Shown here one piece after another: positions 34,243-43,446 of a stretch of 54,690 bases of DNA. The stretch spans positions 1 to 54,690 of the forward strand of contig CAJYIY010000049.1 in NCBI GenBank assembly GCA_913775305.1. The letters are read 5' to 3'. Every line of letters begins with the position of its first letter. Positions within the stretch are counted from its first letter, which is position 1. The notes under the pieces are model-generated. The model saw nothing but the letters and a program-made list of their open reading frames with translations. It did no database searches and had not been told where the DNA came from. This DNA is from an uncultured Erwinia sp. GTDB lineage: Bacteria > Pseudomonadota > Gammaproteobacteria > Enterobacterales > Enterobacteriaceae. Both the position numbers and the translations under genes were made by a program.

Positions 34243-35382
34243 TTACAGGATGCGATATGCCTGATCTAACATCCAGCGCTGCTGTTCGCGGCTGTAGCTG
34301 ACCAGGGCATTTTTACTGTTGGATCGCGCGAGGATCCATTCCACGTCATCGGTTGACAGCGATGGTGGCTGCTGCCAGAAGCTCAGGCTGGCGTGCTGCA
34401 TCAACCACTGTTTCATCTGCTCTGCCGGACGTTCGCTCGCCTGCTGGAAGAGTGCAGTGTTCAACGCCTGCATCAGCTCGGCCTGCTGTGGATGCGGGCT
34501 CTGGTCAAGCAGGGTGAGAAACGGCAGAAGCAGGCGACCGCAAACTTCACCGTGATGATAATCCTTGATGGCGCCGAGTTCCCCGGCGATGCCGTGGATC
34601 ACGCCCAGTCCCGCCATGCTGAGACTCTGTCCACCCAGCCATGAAGCGAGCATCATCTGCTCACGCGCGTTGTCCCCTCGCTTACCGCCTTCGGTCAGCT
34701 GCGGCCAGCCGCGTACGAAGGCCTGCATGCCGCTGAGGGTGAGCTGGCGGGTAAAGGCATTTCCCCGGGATGACAGATACGCTTCGAACAGATGGGTAAA
34801 GGCATCCACCGCGCAGCAGACCAGCACCTGCTCAGGTGCGCCGCGCAGCAGATCGGGATCGAGAATGGCGATCTGCGGAACAAACTCTGGATGGCGAAGC
34901 GAGGCTTTAACCTTAATATCGGCTTTATCGGTGATCACTGCATTCTGCGTTACTTCGCTGCCGGTTCCCGCCGTAGTCGGCACGGCAATCAGCGGCAGAG
35001 TGGCACCACCGATCGCGGTATCACCCACCTTTTCCAGATAGCGCAGCGTGTTCAGCGGATGCTGGCTCAGCGCGGCCACCGCTTTCGCCGCATCGAGTAC
35101 GCTGCCGCCGCCGATAGCCACCACGCGCTGGATCGTTCCACGCCAGCGTGCCACCCAGTTGTCTATCTCACCGGGGGAGGCTTCATGGGGAACAATTTCA
35201 ATTCCCACCAGCAGCGGTTGCAGCTGCGGCCCCAGATTTTCCCAGGCCGCGCTGCGCAGCAGTGAGCGACCGCAGAACAACAGGGTAGGTAAGGGCGTCT
35301 GCGTTAACAGACGTGGAAGCTGTTGCAGGCTGCCACTGCCGAAGAAAGTCTGTCGATTAGCGATCAGTTGGCTGGTATTCAT
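34243..35382 (-). CDS. Iron-containing alcohol dehydrogenase
   Basis: A 379-aa group III (Fe-dependent) alcohol dehydrogenase. It has the cofactor motif GGGSVLDAAKA (about residues 95-105), PTTAGTGSEVTQNAV, and metal ligands in CAVDAFTHLFEAY, VIHGIAGELGA and YHHGEVCGRLLLP. It would interconvert an alcohol and aldehyde with NAD(P)H. The substrate is unknown. It lies convergent to the ABC operon and 22 bp upstream of the lipoprotein gene on the same strand. Confidence 0.9.
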   Translation of the reverse strand: MNTSQLIANRQTFFGSGSLQQLPRLLTQTPLPTLLFCGRSLLRSAAWENLGPQLQPLLVGIEIVPHEASPGEIDNWVARWRGTIQRVVAIGGGSVLDAAKAVAALSQHPLNTLRYLEKVGDTAIGGATLPLIAVPTTAGTGSEVTQNAVITDKADIKVKASLRHPEFVPQIAILDPDLLRGAPEQVLVCCAVDAFTHLFEAYLSSRGNAFTRQLTLSGMQAFVRGWPQLTEGGKRGDNAREQMMLASWLGGQSLSMAGLGVIHGIAGELGAIKDYHHGEVCGRLLLPFLTLLDQSPHPQQAELMQALNTALFQQASERPAEQMKQWLMQHASLSFWQQPPSLSTDDVEWILARSNSKNALVSYSREQQRWMLDQAYRIL

Positions 35383-35403
35383 AAACGCACCGAGGCCTTA
35401 AGG

Positions 35404-35799
35404 TTACAGCTGGCCGGGGGCCGGACAGCTGAAGGTGATCATCTGGTTTTGCGGCGAATTGATAATACTGAACTGTTGATCTGAAATGCGCTGCGCCAGC
35501 CAGCCGTCGCGGGTGACGGCAGAGGGAATGTACCGTTCACGATTGGTGGACTGAAGCGTGCCGCTGTCCAGCGTCAGCCCGGGCAGGGTAACGGAGAACG
35601 AGTTAAAACGATCAATAACTAACCCCTGCACGCTTCCCAGCGGCTGCCCTTCAAGGCTTTGACGCTGGCCGTCACATTCCATCCCTTTGTAGCCGGAGGA
35701 GCAGGCAGCAAGCAGCAGAACGGTCACGGCAGTCAGCAGCCGTAAAGACCGGGTAGTGGGAAAGCACGGTGGCATCAGTCTGAGACATGAGTACGGCAT
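35404..35799 (-). CDS. Small lipoprotein of unknown function
   Basis: A product of 131 aa starting MPYSCLRLM with a clear lipobox (LTAVTVLLLAACSS; lipidated Cys near residue 33). The mature part is about 100 residues with Ser, Thr and Gln enriched. Start ATG 35799 has AGGA six bases upstream. The frame opens earlier, at 35862, without a ribosome site. The residue after the Cys is Ser, so outer-membrane sorting is expected. No family recognised. Confidence 0.72.
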   Translation of the reverse strand: MPYSCLRLMPPCFPTTRSLRLLTAVTVLLLAACSSGYKGMECDGQRQSLEGQPLGSVQGLVIDRFNSFSVTLPGLTLDSGTLQSTNRERYIPSAVTRDGWLAQRISDQQFSIINSPQNQMITFSCPAPGQL

Positions 35800-35950
35800 T
35801 ACGCATCCTGTCGGTTGTGGGATCCTCAGTATAGCGTGGCAGCAGTTCGGGGCGAAAGCCACCGCGTGCGAAGATAAATTTAGGCTTGCGCTGACAAAAA
35901 CCGAACACTATTAACAATAATCGGGATCGATTCTGTGATTTTGTTAACAA

Positions 35951-35968
35951 TAGTTCGCAAACGAACTA
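35951..35968. promoter_or_regulatory. Inverted repeat TAGTTCG-CAAA-CGAACTA, operator candidate
   Basis: A perfect dyad with 7-bp arms and 4-bp spacer lies about 150 bp upstream of the lipoprotein start and about 300 bp before pqqU. The form is like sites for MarR-type or other dimeric repressors. Which of the divergent genes it serves cannot be decided. The surrounding 35800-36263 stretch has no gene. A plus-strand frame (35935-36249) there lacks a plausible start. Confidence 0.5.
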
Positions 35969-36263
35969 ATGAATGCTACAATATCTGCGATTTTTGTGAC
36001 GGACATCATATTTATAGCGATTACGACCGCTCTCTTACCGTCATCAAACCCTCCTGTCGGGGCGCTGGGAAAGCAAAATGGCACGGTTATCAGGCAAATT
36101 GCGTAAAGGATTGTATACTTTTTGTCGAGTCTGTCCGGCGTTGGCTGTGCATCAGCTCGTCAGGGAAGGCAGGAGCTTATTCCGGACATACCGGTTTCCG
36201 CTCATCTGCCGCATTCGATTTGCGGTATGACGATTCGGGTCTGGATTAAGTGTTTATTGGTGC

Positions 36264-38435
36264 TTGTTAATTCGTCGAATCATTCCAGTGAATAAAAATA
36301 AAACGGCTTTACTGCTGCTGACGCCGATGTACTTCATCGCTCCCACCTCCGTCAGCTTTGCGCAAACCTCTGCAACATCCACTCAGGGACAGGAATCTAC
36401 CCTGATGGTGATCAAACAACGTGATGGTCTTTCTGAACTGGACACCCCGGCCTCGGTCAGCGTGGTGGACGGTGACGATCTTCGCCGCAGTACGGCACAG
36501 GTGAACCTGTCGGAAAGTCTCGGCAGCGTGCCGGGCCTGCAAATTCAGAACCGCCAGAACTATGCGCAGGATCTGCAGCTGTCGGTGCGCGGCTTTGGCA
36601 GCCGTGCGATGTACGGCGTGCGCGGCGTGCGTATTTACGTGGACGGTATTCCCGCGACCATGCCGGACGGGCAGGGCCAGACCTCAAATATCGATATCAA
36701 TTCCGTCGGCAAAGTGGAGGTCCTTCGCGGCCCGTATTCTGCGCTGTATGGTAACGCCTCCGGCGGCGTGGTGAATATTGACACCACCAGCGGTAGCCAG
36801 CCCACCACGCTGGAAGCGGGCACTTACTTTGGCAGCTATGGCACCTGGCGCAACAGCGTCAAAGCCAGCGGTGCCACCGGCGACGGCACGCAGGCCGGTG
36901 ACGTGAACTACACTCTTTCCGGCTCCCGTTTTACGACTCATGGATTCCGCGACCACAGCGGTACGCAGAAGAATCTGGGCAACGGCAAACTCGGCGTGCG
37001 GCTGGACGATGTCAGTACCCTGACGCTGATGTTTAACAGCGTATCGGTAGATGCCAACGATCCCGGTGGCCTGACGGAGGCCGAATACCAGGCCAACCCG
37101 AAACAGTCCCCGCGCGGCGATGCGTTTAACACGCGTAAGAGCCTGGATCAAACCCAGATTGGCCTGCGTTACCAGCGTGAAATGAGCGACAACGACGAAC
37201 TGACGCTGACCACGTGGCACGGCGAGCGGCACACCACGCAGTATCAGTCTATTCCCTTTAAACCTCAGCAGAACCCAGCCTATCCTGGCGGCGTGATTGT
37301 GCTGGAACGCAAGTATCAGGGCATTGATACCCGCTGGAAGCACGATGACATGCTGGGCTCAATGCCGGTATCGCTGATTGCCGGACTGGATTATGAAACC
37401 ATGACCGAGCGCCGGCAGGGCTTCCAGAACTACAATCTGGTCAACAACGTGCCGCAGTTTGGTGAGAAAGGGGAGCAGCGCCGCAACGAGAAGAACACCA
37501 TGTGGAATCTCGACCCCTATCTGCAAACCAGCTGGCAGCTCACCCCCGCGTGGACGCTGGATGCCGGTCTGCGCTATAGCACGGTCAGCTTTGATTCTAC
37601 CGACTACTCTATTACGCGGGGCAATGGCGATGACAGCGGCAGCGCGCGCTATCACAAGCTGCTGCCAATGGGCTCGATTAACTATGCGGTGAGCGACGCG
37701 TGGAATTTGTATGCCTCCGCCGGTCGCGGTTTTGAAACGCCAACAATTAATGAGCTCTCCTACCGCTCAACGTCAGGTAAAGAAACCGGCCTGAATCTTG
37801 GCCTGAAGCCGGCGACGAGCGATACCTATGAAATCGGCAGTAAAACCCGAATCGGTTACGGCCTGCTCACCGCCGCTGTCTTCCAGACCAATACCGATAA
37901 TGAGCTGGTGGTGGATGACAGCCAGTTTGGTCGCGCGGTGTACAAAAATGCCGGGGAAACCCGCCGTCGGGGCCTGGAGCTGGGCTTCGATCAGCAGTTT
38001 GCCCAGGACTGGCGGATGAAAATGGCGTGGACGCTGCTGGATGCCACCTATCGTAATGAAACCTGTTCGGCCAAAGGCATCTGCACCCCGGCGGGCAATC
38101 GTCTGCCGGGTATTGCCCGCAGTATGGGTTATGCCTCGCTGGAGTACGCCCCGGAAAGTGGCTGGCACGCCGGCGCGGACATTCGCTATTTGAGCCGTAT
38201 TCAGGCCAATGACGCCAATGACGCCCAGGCCCCTTCCTACGCGGTAACCAGCCTGAACACCGGCTATCGCTTTAACTGGAGCCGCTGGTCGCTGGACCTG
38301 TTTGGACGCGTGGACAATCTGTTTGACCGTCAGTACGTCGGTTCGGTGATTGTGAATGAAGTTAGTAACCGCTACTTCGAACCGGCCCCCGGGCGTAACT
38401 GGGGCGGTGGCGCAACGCTGGCCTATCAGTTCTGA
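36264..38435 (+). CDS. pqqU: TonB-dependent outer-membrane receptor for PQQ, PqqU (YncD)
   Basis: A 723-aa TonB-dependent receptor. After a signal peptide (KTALLLLTPMYFIAPTSVSFAQ) comes a TonB box-like ESTLMVIKQ, then the plug domain with LSESLGSVPGLQIQNRQNYAQDLQLS and VEVLRGPYSALYGNASGGV. The 22-strand barrel ends in AYQF with aromatic C-terminus. The match to E. coli YncD is high in recalled segments, including YQGID.RW, SAGRGFETPTINELSYR and GRVDNLFD.QYVGSVIVNE. YncD was shown to import pyrroloquinoline quinone. The start is uncertain: TTG 36264 or GTG 36288, the latter giving a shorter signal peptide. Neither has a strong ribosome site. It sits directly before gcd, which needs PQQ. Confidence 0.9.
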   Translation: MLIRRIIPVNKNKTALLLLTPMYFIAPTSVSFAQTSATSTQGQESTLMVIKQRDGLSELDTPASVSVVDGDDLRRSTAQVNLSESLGSVPGLQIQNRQNYAQDLQLSVRGFGSRAMYGVRGVRIYVDGIPATMPDGQGQTSNIDINSVGKVEVLRGPYSALYGNASGGVVNIDTTSGSQPTTLEAGTYFGSYGTWRNSVKASGATGDGTQAGDVNYTLSGSRFTTHGFRDHSGTQKNLGNGKLGVRLDDVSTLTLMFNSVSVDANDPGGLTEAEYQANPKQSPRGDAFNTRKSLDQTQIGLRYQREMSDNDELTLTTWHGERHTTQYQSIPFKPQQNPAYPGGVIVLERKYQGIDTRWKHDDMLGSMPVSLIAGLDYETMTERRQGFQNYNLVNNVPQFGEKGEQRRNEKNTMWNLDPYLQTSWQLTPAWTLDAGLRYSTVSFDSTDYSITRGNGDDSGSARYHKLLPMGSINYAVSDAWNLYASAGRGFETPTINELSYRSTSGKETGLNLGLKPATSDTYEIGSKTRIGYGLLTAAVFQTNTDNELVVDDSQFGRAVYKNAGETRRRGLELGFDQQFAQDWRMKMAWTLLDATYRNETCSAKGICTPAGNRLPGIARSMGYASLEYAPESGWHAGADIRYLSRIQANDANDAQAPSYAVTSLNTGYRFNWSRWSLDLFGRVDNLFDRQYVGSVIVNEVSNRYFEPAPGRNWGGGATLAYQF

Positions 38436-38603
38436 TTGTTTGATGCCGGTAGTCTGACGGCAACGGATCCAAAACGGCCCGCTAACGCCACCGGCGGCGG
38501 CGGGTCAGAAAACACCGGATGGATAGCGGAATAATAACCGGGTGTTTTTAAAGATTAGGCTTACGCTTAATCGACGACTTTAAATCTTGGTAAGGTTCAA
38601 ATT

Positions 38604-40988
38604 ATGCAAAGTAAAGCATCAAGGATCCTGATCCTGTTGACGACGATATTTGCCGTACTCAGCGGTCTGTATCTGTTAATTGGCGGTATCTGGTTAGCTA
38701 AACTGGGCGGTTCGCTCTACTACATCATTGCCGGTGTGATTCTACTGATCACCGCCTTTTTGCTGTTCCGCCGCCGTGGCGCAGCGCTGCTGCTCTATGC
38801 ACTGTTCCTGCTCGGCACCACTATCTGGTCGCTGTGGGAAGTGGGATCGGACTTCTGGGCGCTGACTCCGCGTCTGGATGTGACCTTCTTCTTCGGCCTG
38901 TGGCTGGTACTGCCGTTTATCTGGCGTGGCCTGAGCAGCAAAGGTGCCTTCCCGCGCACGGCGCTGGCTGGCGTGCTGGTGTTTGTGGTTATCGTGCTGG
39001 CTTACTCGGTATTTAACGATCCGCAGGAAGTGAACGGTACCCTGAGCGCCGATCAGGTTGAACAGCCTGCGCCTACCGCTGACGGTATCGCGGCTGGCGA
39101 CTGGCCTGCCTATGGTCGTACCCAGGGCGGTACCCGTTACTCTCCGCTGAAGCAGATCAACGACAAGAACGTGGGCGAGCTGCAGCAGGCCTGGCACTTC
39201 CAGACCGGCGATTTGAGAACCGAGACGGACCCGGGTGAAATCACCAACGAAGCCACGCCGATCAAGATCGGTGATGCCCTTTACCTGTGTACTGCCCACC
39301 AGAAGCTGTTTGCGCTGGATGCTGCAACCGGTAAAGAGAAGTGGCGTTTCGATCCCAAAATGAAGACCGACCCGACGTTCCAGCACGTGACCTGTCGCGG
39401 TGTGTCTTACTACCAGAGCCCGGAAGTTGCGGCGCTGCCAGCGGGTACCAAGCCTGCGCTGTGCGCACGACGTATTCTGCTGCCGGTGAACGACGGTAGC
39501 ATGTACGCGCTGGATGCAGAGACCGGTGCGCTGTGTGCTGAATTCGGTGATAACGGCAAGCTGAACCTGCAGAGCAACCTGCCGTACAATAAAGTCGGTA
39601 GCTATGAGCCAACTTCGCCACCGATTGTGACGCCAACCACCATCGTGATGGCGGGTGCGGTAACCGATAACTACTCCACCAAAGAACCTTCCGGTGTTAT
39701 CCGTGGTTTTGACGTCAAGACCGGTAAACTGCTGTGGGCCTTTGATACCGGGGCTAAAGATCCCAACCTGCTGCCGGAAGCGGATCAGCATTACACGCCT
39801 AACTCGCCAAACTCCTGGGCACCAGCCGCTTATGATTCTGCGCTGGACCTGGTGTATCTGCCGATTGGCGTATCAACCCCGGACATCTGGGGCGGTCATC
39901 GCACCCCGGAAATGGAACGTTTTGCAACTGGTCTGCTGGCGCTGAATGCCACAACCGGCAAGCTGGCCTGGTTCTACCAGACCGTGCATCACGATCTGTG
40001 GGATATGGACGTACCGGCGCAGCCAACGCTGGCGGATATTGATGATAAGAACGGCAATAAAGTTCCGGTTATCTATGTTCCGACCAAAACCGGTGACCTG
40101 TTCGTACTGGATCGCCGCAACGGCAAACCTGTTGTGCCGGCGCCAGAGATGAAGGTACCGGGTGGCCCGGCGAAGGGTGACCACCTGTCCCCGACCCAGC
40201 CTTACTCTGAACTGAGCTTCCGTCCGAAAGCGCATCTGGCCGGTAAGGATATGTGGGGTGCCACCATCTACGATCAGCTGATCTGCCGCGTAATGTTCCA
40301 TCAGCTGCGTTATGAAGGCCCGTTCACGCCACCATCCGAGCAGGGTACGCTGGTGTTCCCGGGTAACCTGGGCATGTTCGAGTGGGGCGGTATTTCCGTG
40401 GACACCGATCGTCAGGTTGCTGTAGCTAACCCAATGGCGCTGCCGTTTGTTTCACGTCTGATTCCGCGTGGTCCGGGTAATCCGATGGAGCCGGATGAGA
40501 ATGATAAAGGCGGCACCGGCACTGAATCGGGTGTTCAGCCGCAGTACGGCGTGCCGTTCGGCGTGACGCTGAATCCGTTCCTGTCTCCGCTGGGCTTGCC
40601 GTGTAAGCAGCCTTCATGGGGCTATATTTCAGCGATTGACCTGAAAACTAACGATATCGTGTGGAAAAAACGTATCGGTACGGTGCGCGACAGCTCGCCA
40701 GTTCCGCTGCCGTTTAAAATGGGTATGCCAATGCTGGGCGGCCCGGTTTCTACCGCCGGTAACGTATTCTTCATCGCAGCGACTGCGGATAACTACCTGC
40801 GTGCGTTCAACGTCTCTAACGGCGAGCAGCTTTGGCAGGCACGTCTGCCAGCAGGCGGTCAGGCTACGCCAATGACCTATGAAATGAACGGTAAACAGTA
40901 CGTGGTAATTGTGGCCGGTGGTCACGGTTCCTTCGGTACGAAGATGGGCGATCATGTGATTGCTTATGCTTTACCGGACAGTCAGTAA
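38604..40988 (+). CDS. gcd: Quinoprotein glucose dehydrogenase Gcd
   Basis: A 794-aa PQQ-dependent membrane glucose dehydrogenase. Residues 1-145 hold five membrane helices. The rest is an eight-bladed propeller in the periplasm with PQQ motifs (WPAYGRTQGGTRYSPLKQIN; LFALDAATGKEKWRFD; HHDLWDMDVPAQPTL with the catalytic-site Asp; PTKTGDLFVLDRRNG). It oxidises D-glucose to gluconolactone outside the cytoplasm and passes electrons to ubiquinone. The length equals that of E. coli Gcd. A putative SD GGTAAGG is seen upstream. It follows pqqU after 168 bp, with a strong terminator after. Confidence 0.96.
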   Translation: MQSKASRILILLTTIFAVLSGLYLLIGGIWLAKLGGSLYYIIAGVILLITAFLLFRRRGAALLLYALFLLGTTIWSLWEVGSDFWALTPRLDVTFFFGLWLVLPFIWRGLSSKGAFPRTALAGVLVFVVIVLAYSVFNDPQEVNGTLSADQVEQPAPTADGIAAGDWPAYGRTQGGTRYSPLKQINDKNVGELQQAWHFQTGDLRTETDPGEITNEATPIKIGDALYLCTAHQKLFALDAATGKEKWRFDPKMKTDPTFQHVTCRGVSYYQSPEVAALPAGTKPALCARRILLPVNDGSMYALDAETGALCAEFGDNGKLNLQSNLPYNKVGSYEPTSPPIVTPTTIVMAGAVTDNYSTKEPSGVIRGFDVKTGKLLWAFDTGAKDPNLLPEADQHYTPNSPNSWAPAAYDSALDLVYLPIGVSTPDIWGGHRTPEMERFATGLLALNATTGKLAWFYQTVHHDLWDMDVPAQPTLADIDDKNGNKVPVIYVPTKTGDLFVLDRRNGKPVVPAPEMKVPGGPAKGDHLSPTQPYSELSFRPKAHLAGKDMWGATIYDQLICRVMFHQLRYEGPFTPPSEQGTLVFPGNLGMFEWGGISVDTDRQVAVANPMALPFVSRLIPRGPGNPMEPDENDKGGTGTESGVQPQYGVPFGVTLNPFLSPLGLPCKQPSWGYISAIDLKTNDIVWKKRIGTVRDSSPVPLPFKMGMPMLGGPVSTAGNVFFIAATADNYLRAFNVSNGEQLWQARLPAGGQATPMTYEMNGKQYVVIVAGGHGSFGTKMGDHVIAYALPDSQ

Positions 40989-41039
40989 GCGTCACTGTGT
41001 TTTGAGGCAAGCCTGAGGGCTCGCTGTTGAAAACAGAGA

Positions 41040-41067
41040 GGCGGCCGTGTTACGGCCGCCTTTTTTT
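41040..41067 (+). terminator. Strong rho-independent terminator after gcd
   Basis: GGCGGCCGT (41040-41048) pairs with ACGGCCGCC (41052-41060) over a 3-nt loop and is followed by seven T (41061-41067). It overlaps the end of the convergent minus-strand gene and lacks an A-run on its left, so it is mainly directed at gcd. Confidence 0.92.
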
Positions 41068-41537
41068 CAAATGTCCGGCAAGGCCTTCAGCTGCGCAATC
41101 TGCTCACGCCAGCGCGCTATCGCCGCCGCCTCATCTTTCAGAGTGAACGTCACGCCGCGGGTCACCGTCGCGTAAGGTGCACGGTGAATCACTACCTGCT
41201 GCACGGCCGCATCGAATACGGTCAGCGCAAGCTCGGTGATCGTCTCCTCACGTTTCTGCGCCAGCGCCTGAATCTCAATCACGGCACCGTCATCTACCAG
41301 CGCCAGGGTCATCTTACCGTCGCGGATCAGATTGGCGGTGGTGGTGGAACCAGGCCAGATGGCAAACCGCAGCTGCCGGGAAGACAGGGCAATAATCTCT
41401 CCTACGCTGAGCTGCGCCGCATAAGGCCAGCCGTTCTGACCCACGCTGGACAGGCGAATAGCCTGGTGCAGGTGGCTGACTGGCAATGAACCCTCAAGCA
41501 GGGCCAGCAGCGAGGTGGGTAAAAAGTTTTCGCTCAT
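41067..41537 (-). CDS. FMN-binding split-barrel (pyridoxamine-5'-phosphate-oxidase-like) protein
   Basis: A protein of about 156 aa resembling PNPOx-like flavin split-barrel proteins: SVGQNGWPYAAQLSVGEI, LRFAIWPGSTTTANLIRDGKMTL. These bind FMN or F420 and reduce diverse substrates. It is not a canonical PdxH. Start ATG 41537 follows AAGGAG with six bases between. An ATG at 41564 lacks a comparable site. It is convergent with gcd. Confidence 0.75.
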   Translation of the reverse strand: MSENFLPTSLLALLEGSLPVSHLHQAIRLSSVGQNGWPYAAQLSVGEIIALSSRQLRFAIWPGSTTTANLIRDGKMTLALVDDGAVIEIQALAQKREETITELALTVFDAAVQQVVIHRAPYATVTRGVTFTLKDEAAAIARWREQIAQLKALPDI

Positions 41538-41597
41538 TATCACTCCTTGTAAAATATTCAGCATCAGCGTGCTGCCGGTAAAAACGAAACATCATCG

Positions 41598-42602
41598 CTA
41601 TTTGGCCAGCATTTTTCCGCGGACAATCACCTTACCCGGCTTGATATCACTCTCGGTGGCACGGCGAATGGCCAGATTGATTACCTGCCAGGCCATCTCA
41701 TGCAGATCGTGCGAGATACACGGGAAATGAAAACCGTAAATCGCCGCGTGTGATACCTCGTCAATGCTGAACAGCGACACATCCCTCATGGGCTGCAGCT
41801 GATGATCGATACAGGACTTAACGATCCCAAGAGAGATCTGATTGTTACAGCCAACAAAGAAGTCCGGTGGCGGATTGTTGCTCAGATAGTCACTGATAAT
41901 ACTGGCGGCGATATCCATGTAAAAATCGGCATACAGCACCTCAAAGCTGGCGACTTTTCCCGCCAGCGCCGCACTCAGCCCGGTCACGCGTTCGCGCGCG
42001 ACGTTAGAATCTTCCGGCCCGGAGACTACCACCACCCGCTGCGCTTTTTGATCGAGCAAATAACGGCCTGCCTGCAGTCCGCAGTCCAGGTTATCGATAT
42101 ACACACCGCTGCACGAACTGATATCCAGCTCGCGATCCACCAGAATGACCGGGATATTTAACGCTTCCAGCTGCGCCATGTACGCCGGTTGATAGTTGCG
42201 GTCCGACGAGATCACCGACAGCACAATCGCATCAACGTTATACCCAATCAGCTTATCAATGATGCGGTTTTCATGCTCCTGCGACTCCCGCGAATCGAAA
42301 ATCAGCGTGTCATACCCCGCTTTTTCCGCTTCCAGCGTCATCAGACGGGTCAGTCCACCGAAAAACGGGTTGCCCATATCGGGATTCACAATACCGATGG
42401 TTTTACTGTCGCGCGCTCGCAAATTACGTGCTGCCGTATTGACCACGTATCCCATCCCTGCGGCGGTTTCCAGCACCCGTTTAAGCGTTTCAGGATGCAC
42501 CTTTTCCGGGTGAGAAAAAGCCCGCGACACGGTAATTTTACTGACGTTTGCTTGTGCGGCCACGCTCGACAGCGTGGCCTTCATTTTCCGGCCTGGCGGC
42601 AA
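41598..42602 (-). CDS. LacI-family transcriptional regulator of the polyol cluster
   Basis: A 334-aa repressor with the LacI HTH (ATLSSVAAQANVSKITVSRAFSHPEKV) and hinge (LETAAGMGYVVNTAARNLR), then the periplasmic-binding-type sensor domain (IGIVNPDMGNPFFGGL; ILVDRELD; FFVGCNNQISLG). Start TTG 42602 has AGGAG seven bases before. An ATG at 42584 is internal to the same N-terminus. It precedes, on the opposite strand side, the dehydrogenase-kinase-transporter genes and likely binds the palindromes at 43248 and 43409. A related ATAC/GTAC-rich sequence also lies at its own promoter (42628-42650). Confidence 0.9.
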   Translation of the reverse strand: MPPGRKMKATLSSVAAQANVSKITVSRAFSHPEKVHPETLKRVLETAAGMGYVVNTAARNLRARDSKTIGIVNPDMGNPFFGGLTRLMTLEAEKAGYDTLIFDSRESQEHENRIIDKLIGYNVDAIVLSVISSDRNYQPAYMAQLEALNIPVILVDRELDISSCSGVYIDNLDCGLQAGRYLLDQKAQRVVVVSGPEDSNVARERVTGLSAALAGKVASFEVLYADFYMDIAASIISDYLSNNPPPDFFVGCNNQISLGIVKSCIDHQLQPMRDVSLFSIDEVSHAAIYGFHFPCISHDLHEMAWQVINLAIRRATESDIKPGKVIVRGKMLAK

Positions 42603-42693
42603 TTTGTGCTCCTGATTCTTTAAGTATCATTTTGTACCATTGTCGTATCATGACAGATTGCCAGACCTGATGCGAGTCAAACCTCAGGCTCGC

Positions 42694-43224
42694 CTATCCC
42701 ATGCGGTTTACCCGGGGGTCAGTAAAGACATCCAGATCGTCGCGGCTTTGCGAAGAGAATTCGGAGACGACTGCACCCTGCTCACCCGCCTGGAACCAGT
42801 GACGGGTATTGGGAGCGATAGTGTACTGTTCACCGGGACGCAGCAAAATGTAATTTCTGGCGGTGTACCACTGTTCCGCGCCTGTCGGCGGCTGGCCGAC
42901 ACCCGCCGAAGAAGGCAGGTTCTCATCATCAACAAATAACCACACCTCACCCCAGCGACAGCGGAACGTCTCCTGCTTGCCCGGCGTGCCTGCAAACGGC
43001 GGATGCAGATGCTCAGGACAGGTCTGACGCGGAAACAGCACCAGTTCCTTAGCGCAGTACCGTGGCGTGTTTATGTAGGTCAGTAGCTGCAGGCCGGAAA
43101 CCGGGTAGTCCGCCAGCCCGAAGGTGGCAATTTCAATTTGCTGCTGCTCGGTCTCATTAAGCAGGATGGCGGCCTTTTGCAGGTAGTAGCGGGTCTGTTC
43201 AACGGCCTGCTGACGCGTGCTCAT
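42694..43224 (-). CDS. D-lyxose isomerase-like cupin
   Basis: A 176-aa cupin resembling D-lyxose ketol-isomerase (YdaE type). The metal-binding segment CPEHLHPPFAGTPGKQETFRCRWGEVWLF (His-x-His, then Glu) and the late RHWFQAGEQGAVVSEFSS segment (His, Glu) are typical. The enzyme interconverts D-lyxose and D-xylulose (some forms act on D-mannose/D-fructose). It is divergent from the dehydrogenase gene, and its product D-xylulose is the substrate of the kinase encoded two genes away. SD CCGGAGG-like sequence precedes the start. Confidence 0.85.
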   Translation of the reverse strand: MSTRQQAVEQTRYYLQKAAILLNETEQQQIEIATFGLADYPVSGLQLLTYINTPRYCAKELVLFPRQTCPEHLHPPFAGTPGKQETFRCRWGEVWLFVDDENLPSSAGVGQPPTGAEQWYTARNYILLRPGEQYTIAPNTRHWFQAGEQGAVVSEFSSQSRDDLDVFTDPRVNRMG

Positions 43225-43247
43225 GATATTCCTCCGGAGATAAATGT

Positions 43248-43261
43248 TGGTATCGTTATCA
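43248..43261. promoter_or_regulatory. Operator-like site TGGTATCGTTATCA, isomerase side
   Basis: This site is the near-palindromic partner (same consensus TGnTATCGwTAnCA read on either strand) of the site at 43409-43422. It lies 24 bp upstream of the isomerase start. LacI proteins bind such 14-20 bp dyads with a central CG. Inference, based on repetition of the motif. Confidence 0.6.
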
Positions 43262-43408
43262 TTACTAAGCTGGGCTTTAAATCGATTTTTTTATCTTAAT
43301 AGCGCCATTATCCGCCTCTGAATGGCGTTCATGTCAGCTAAAAGCTAAAAATTTAACCGTAGTCACACATTTTTAACCCGGGATCCGATATTGTCGCTGT
43401 CATATTAA

Positions 43409-43422
43409 TGTTATCGATACCA
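43409..43422. promoter_or_regulatory. Operator-like site TGTTATCGATACCA, dehydrogenase side
   Basis: A 14-bp near-perfect palindrome around TATCGATA, 25 bp upstream of the dehydrogenase start. It matches the site at 43248-43261 about 160 bp away. Paired LacI operators at such spacing allow DNA looping and joint control of both directions. Confidence 0.65.
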
Positions 43423-43446
43423 TTTTGATATCACCAGGAGCCGGAT

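Noticed and set aside
35935..36249. A 104-codon plus-strand frame upstream of pqqU
   Set aside because: No plausible ribosome site, unlike any protein, many rare codons; more likely leader or promoter DNA.
38742..39791. A 349-codon minus-strand frame opposite gcd
   Set aside because: Antisense shadow. Gcd is unmistakable on the plus strand.
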